Origin: Limnanthes douglasii subsp. nivea
Lineage: Eukaryota > Streptophyta > Magnoliopsida > Brassicales > Limnanthaceae
Assembly (NCBI GenBank): GCA_036936605.1
Contig: JAUPFV010000004.1
Coordinates: 141,032,973 to 141,096,972 of the forward strand
DNA length: 64,000 nt
Direction: 5' to 3'
Shown here: piece by piece, positions 60,007-64,000 of the stretch
How positions within the stretch are numbered: position 1 is the first letter of the stretch
How the letters are laid out: the number at the start of each line of letters is the position of its first letter
Position numbers and translations under genes: made by a program
The notes under the pieces: model-generated
Seen by the model: the letters and a program-made list of their open reading frames with translations, nothing else
Database searches by the model: none
What the model was told of the DNA's origin: nothing

Positions 60007-60219
60007 AGTTCAAATCCAAAACAGGCTGAGCCTGTTAAGGCTCTGATTTGCACTGTCTTGTAGCAATGGATAGTGGTGTAGAGCAGTAGAAGAATAGGTA
60101 GCAACAGTTTGATAAATCAGAGGTGAAAATCAGTGGAAGAGTTTCTTAAAGATTAAGAAACAATCTCAATTCTTGGACCTTTCTTGAGAGAGAAGCCCCT
60201 TATTTATTTTAGATGTTTT

Positions 60220-60236
60220 TAGTTATAAATTACTTT
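60220..60236. repeat. Target-site duplication of the LINE (right)
   Basis: TAGTTATAAATTACTTT, identical to 57741-57757. Confidence 0.93.
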
Positions 60237-60419
60237 AACAAAACATAATTATATCATATTTTTAATTTTATTTGTCATAATTTAAATAATTAATTACTAA
60301 CGGAAACACTCAATATAAAAAAATAAAAATTACCATAAAAGGTGACTACCATATTTATAACGTCAAAAAAGTAAATACTAGAGTAATAGTATTTTCAAAA
60401 TTCCCTAATCTCAATAACT

Positions 60420-60593
60420 ATTGTTAAAATTAAATGTTCATGTATTTTGTATTTTATTTTAGGGTTATGTTAACCGGTGCCTATTGTTAAGTATTTTGTA
60501 TTTTATTTTAGGGTTATGCTAACCGGTGCCTATTGTTAAAATTAAATGTTCATGTATTTTGTATTTTATTTTAGGGTTATGCTAACCGGTGCC
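60420..60593 (+). repeat. Tandem triplication of the MULE-MITE left junction
   Basis: Three units start at 60420 (63 bp), 60483 (49 bp, internally shortened) and 60532. Each carries flanking sequence (ATTGTTAA ... TATTTTATTTTA) joined to the element tip GGGTTATGCTAACCGGTGCC. Only the third unit continues into the element. Confidence 0.85.
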
Positions 60594-61641
60594 ATGGGCA
60601 CCGGTTAGTAAGCATTTAATACTCTAGTTTTCGGTGAAAATCAACTACTTGGGAGAGATAAAACAATTTTGAAGATACTACTGCCCTTTTCTCTTTTATT
60701 CTATAATTAATCTTAATTAAAAATATGGAATCCCCTCCACTTGATAAGGTAGTAATAATACAAGATATTAAAATATTTTTACCTTTTTATTTCATACTAT
60801 TTTTTAAAATAAAAATTATAAAAATTAATTATTTAGATTATGGAAATAAAAATCAATAATTAAAATAATATATAGCTATTAAATAATATTTATAGATTTT
60901 ATATGGTAAAAGTTAATTATTTTAAAACATTAAATGAAAATATAAAAAAAAGTTTGAAAAATATTTTAAAATATCATTCTTGAAATAAATTTTATTTTTT
61001 TAAAATTCTTAATCAGTAGCAGATATCAAATAATTTTAAAATTTATTTTTTAATTATATATTATAAAAATTCATTTTAATTTTCAAATTTCCAAACAAAT
61101 TAATTTTTTTAGACCAACTTTTTACTTAAAAAGTTGAAAGTTCATTAATTACAATTTTTTATTTGAAATTAATTTTAGTAAATAAGTGAGTTTTGTTTGT
61201 AAAATATATAGTTAAAAGTGTTTTTTAATGAATTTTTTTAATGTTTTTTAAAACAAACAAAACCTACTTATATAAAAAGGAAATCAAAAGATAATATAAT
61301 TGTATTTATCAAAATTAGATAGTCAAAAGGTTTTAAAAAATTAATTTGCTAACGCTAATAATTTTAATCTACTATAGTTAAAAATAACAGTAAAATATTA
61401 ATATTTTTATTTTTATTATAGTATAACTTTACTTAATTAACTAATATAATAATTTAAAAATTATTAATTATCATATATTTAATTAAGATAAATTATAAGC
61501 GAAGATAGAATAGAAAAAAGGCAGTAGTGTCCTCAAAATTGTTTTATCTCTCCTATTAGTAAAAGGTAATTGATTTTCACCGAAAACAAGAGTATTAAAT
61601 GCTTGTTAACCGGTGCCCATGAGCACCGGTTAGCATAATCC
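60574..61641. mobile_element. Non-autonomous MULE-type transposon, 1068 bp
   Basis: The terminal inverted repeats start GGGTTATGCTAACCGGTGCC on the left and GGATTATGCTAACCGGTGCT (minus strand) on the right. They stay recognisable for about 130 bp (both contain AAGCATTTAATACTC and GAGAGATAAAACAATTTTGA). A perfect 9-bp duplication TTTATTTTA (60565-60573 and 61642-61650) fits Mutator-type elements. The tip itself is a near-palindrome (TAACCGGTGC...GCACCGGTTA). The inside is AT-rich and non-coding. Confidence 0.9.
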
Positions 61642-61650
61642 TTTATTTTA

Positions 61651-62661
61651 TACGTCGTTTTAGATACCAAAATAAAATTTAATATTATTTTTTGTTTTTT
61701 ATTAATTATTTTTGTAAGTATTTTATATAATTGGAAAAGTATGACATTTCCCAACAACACTATATCAACCTTTTAAATTAAAGTAATCGCAATCACCTAA
61801 AACATGATACTAGTTGTAATAAAATTGAAATCATAAACAGAGACGTGACATTTGGAGCTGTAGAGTATGTTGTATTTAGGCGAGTGGTTTCTGTAAGCGG
61901 TGGCGTATAGAAATAGAGGTGATAAGAAAAAACAGGCGCCGCTTAGCAGCGCCGTACAAAGCTAAAGCTATTGAAAAAAAAGTAGGGCTGATGTCACCAA
62001 TCCAGTGTGGTGAAATCACATGACACCGTCCACTTTCTTCTCTTTTGTCTAATCAATCGGCGGCTATCTATTTCTTCTTTAGTTTTTTAATTCACCTCCA
62101 TGTAGGTCCCATTCTTTCAAATCACAACCGTTAGATCATCGAGAATCCCATGATAGATAAGATTTTAAATTTTCATTACTCATGGCCCCAAATCATTAAC
62201 CTTTGGCACTTAGATCCTTAAATTAGTTACTAATGGTTTTAAATATTACACAAAGAGCCCAATAGTATTATCCTATAGACAATTTTGTATCTAGTATGAG
62301 TACTTTAGGTGTTGTTGTATATTGTCTTTAGTTTAGGTTCTACGTTTGATTAGCTGGATAGTGTACAGTATGTAACTAGTAGGGGTCTATATACAATGGT
62401 GAGAATAGTGTAAGGACCACCACCTTGATTCTCAAAATCATTTAAGCACACAAAAATATGAATAGTAGTACTCACCAACCGAGGATTACGGGTGTGTCAT
62501 CAGTGGGGTCCACATCCACTTTTACACACAACTACATCTTTCTCTCTCTGAAAAAACCATACTTTTCTCTCTATCTCTTGTAATAAAAACCTCACTTTCT
62601 CTTTGGAATAAAAAAAAGCCTCAATCTTTTTTACCACCAACTCTTTCTCTCTCTAACTTAA
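61651..62661. promoter_or_regulatory. Upstream region of the ERF gene
   Basis: The last 150 bases are a CT-rich leader (CTTTCTCTCTCTAACTTA) typical of plant 5' UTRs. An imperfect GC-rich palindrome, GGCGCCGCTTAGCAGCGCC, lies at about 61936-61954 and stands out in AT-rich DNA. A TATA box could not be fixed. Confidence 0.45.
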
Positions 62662-63315
62662 ATGGCGTCGTCTACGACAAGAGAAAATGGCGGTGGTGGT
62701 GGTGGTCACTACAGAGGAGTTCGTAAAAGACCGTGGGGACGTTACGCGGCGGAGATACGTGACCCGTGGAAAAAAACTAGGGTTTGGTTAGGTACATTCG
62801 ACACTCCGGAAGAAGCTGCACTTGCTTACGACGGCGCCGCCAGAACCCTTCGTGGTGATAAAGCTAAAACCAACTTCCCTCCTCCTCTACCTCTTTCTCT
62901 TGACCTTAACCTCCCTTCTCCACCACCCCCACCGGAAAACAACAACAACAACCACCGCATTAACCACCACCAACATCAACATCAACATCAACATCAACAT
63001 CAACAAATTTGTTGGGTTTCTTCTAACGGTGGACCCAACCACCACCTTAACCATCACCATCACCATGGTATTTTCCACCAATACCCAAATCATCATCAGA
63101 GTATGGTAAGTAAGATTAGTAGTTTTTGTTTCGGTAATGAAACGGCTCCGTTTTTGTCCATGGGGATCGCTGGAGGAAGCGGGGTAATGGTTGATAAACC
63201 TCCGTCTGTTGTGGTGGTGCCGGAGAATGGTGATGGGACAACTGCGTCGTTCTTGGGTGCTGTGAGACGTGGGTTGGCTGTGGATTTGAATGAACCACCT
63301 CCATTGTGGCTTTGA
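62662..63315 (+). CDS. AP2/ERF transcription factor with EAR repression motifs (217 aa)
   Basis: The AP2 domain covers residues 16-73 ([20 protein letters not shown] ... [18 protein letters not shown]). It has the ERF-type Ala29 and Asp34 that favour GCC-box DNA, and the WLG and RAYD-like elements in place. LDLNL at 80-84 and DLNEPP at 208-213 are EAR-type motifs, known to recruit TOPLESS co-repressors, so this is probably a nuclear repressor of ERF group VIII (similar to Arabidopsis ERF9/ERF12). The middle is rich in Pro, Asn and His, coded partly by a (CAACAT)n run near 62968-63002. No intron, as usual for the group. The start follows a CT-rich leader and a Gly run of six. Confidence 0.95.
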   Translation: MASSTTRENGGGGGGHYRGVRKRPWGRYAAEIRDPWKKTRVWLGTFDTPEEAALAYDGAARTLRGDKAKTNFPPPLPLSLDLNLPSPPPPPENNNNNHRINHHQHQHQHQHQHQQICWVSSNGGPNHHLNHHHHHGIFHQYPNHHQSMVSKISSFCFGNETAPFLSMGIAGGSGVMVDKPPSVVVVPENGDGTTASFLGAVRRGLAVDLNEPPPLWL

Positions 63316-64000
63316 ATCTTTCTATTTTTCGTACTTAATTAACCAAGTAGTATAAGTTTATGCTTAGTTAACCCTAATCTTGTTTTTAGCTACTTATTTT
63401 ATAATTTTAGTCGACATTTTGTGTAATTAGTTCCATCGGCGGTCGTTTTTCTTAATATATTTGTCTATTAAGTTAAGATCTCGAACCCATTTTTTCTTTT
63501 TCTTAATGGAGCTCGTTTGAGTTTAAAAATTAATTTCATCTTAAATTATTTTAATATATGTTTATTGTATTCGCTTATTGCCAATAACTCGAATATAAAA
63601 ATTATTCATGTTTATGTTGCTAGATAATGTTTTTCTGATATAAATTTGGATTTTTTATTATAAAATTTAATATCTTGTGTGTTACTCTGTAATTTTATTT
63701 TAATTTTACATGAAATTTATCATCTCCATATTTTTGTACATGAATATAAATGTTCAGTTAACTTAAGACTACTCTCCATTTAAAAAATACCTATCTCTAC
63801 TTCAAAATAGATGTATTGGAGTATAATTTTAAGGTACATATTAAAACAGTCTAGAAATAGCTTTGATATAAACTGAATAGCTTTAATTAGGGAATAGCTT
63901 TGATATCAATAAATGTAGTGAATTTGCTAGCTAAAAATATCACTAAGAAAGTAAGATAGACTCCAACAATAGATGTATACAATAACTCACTCGACAATAT
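63316..64000. other. 3' flank of the ERF gene
   Basis: AT-rich sequence. Nothing beyond the probable 3' UTR was recognised. Confidence 0.5.

Larger units (their letters stand above)
57758..60219 (-). mobile_element. End-complete non-autonomous LINE without reverse transcriptase
   Basis: The element is 2462 bp on the minus strand, ending in a poly(A) tail (poly-T at 57758-57780 on plus) and flanked by a perfect 17-bp target duplication, as expected for target-primed reverse transcription. It contains a 5' leader (60007-60219), an open ORF1 (58702-60006), and an ORF2 in which the endonuclease passes directly into RNase H (58065-58709). Reverse transcriptase and zf-RVT are absent. It must have been copied by another LINE's enzyme, or lost RT before insertion. 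Confidence 0.92.

Noticed and set aside
62887..63109. Open frames on both strands overlapping the ERF gene
   Set aside because: They are shadows of the CAC/CAA-rich coding region of the ERF gene.
1..64000. tRNA, rRNA or CRISPR loci
   Set aside because: No cloverleaf-forming, rRNA-like or repeat-spacer sequence was recognised by eye; a tRNA scan was not possible.

Overview
This is nuclear DNA of a flowering plant, most likely a eudicot. It holds two apparently intact host genes with GT-AG introns or plant-specific domains, and most of the rest is plant retrotransposons and DNA transposons. The species cannot be named from the sequence.

Layout. 1-1.8 kb: a relic of a Tat-type Ty3/gypsy element. 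1.8-11.8 kb: decayed L1-type LINEs, including a long minus-strand copy (about 3.5-8.9 kb) joined head to head with a 5'-truncated plus-strand copy (8.9-11.8 kb). 12.4-13.8 kb: a repeat block with imperfect inverted ends and a minisatellite. 14.2-25.2 kb: another LINE fragment, split by Tat element A (14924-24659). Element B of the same family (25179-33796) lies 519 bp further right. 34-49.5 kb: AT-rich sequence with microsatellites, a TRIM-like mini-LTR element (41062-42365), a decayed plant-mobile-domain gene and a decayed MULE transposase with a SWIM finger, each near its own degenerate repeat array. 50.2-55.4 kb: a complete nine-exon gene for a malectin-like/LRR membrane protein resembling Arabidopsis RLP4 (623 aa). 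57.7-60.2 kb: an end-complete LINE lacking reverse transcriptase. 60.6-61.6 kb: a MULE-type non-autonomous transposon. 62.7-63.3 kb: an intronless ERF repressor gene.

Tat elements A and B run right to left: LTR, primer site, gag, protease, RT, RNase H, second RNase H, integrase, then a gene on the opposite strand, then LTR. The opposite-strand gene carries a Transposase_28-like domain and a coiled coil. It has its own TATA-like box and an 84-nt intron in the same place in both copies. Both elements have perfect 5-bp target duplications. Their internal deletions are complementary: A lacks the capsid core and B lacks integrase. Both have an in-frame UAG between protease and RT.

The points most worth following are the spliced opposite-strand gene, the shared UAG, the LINE with endonuclease fused to RNase H, and a 99-bp tandem duplication that gives the RLP4-like gene two splice acceptors, one predicting a soluble product.
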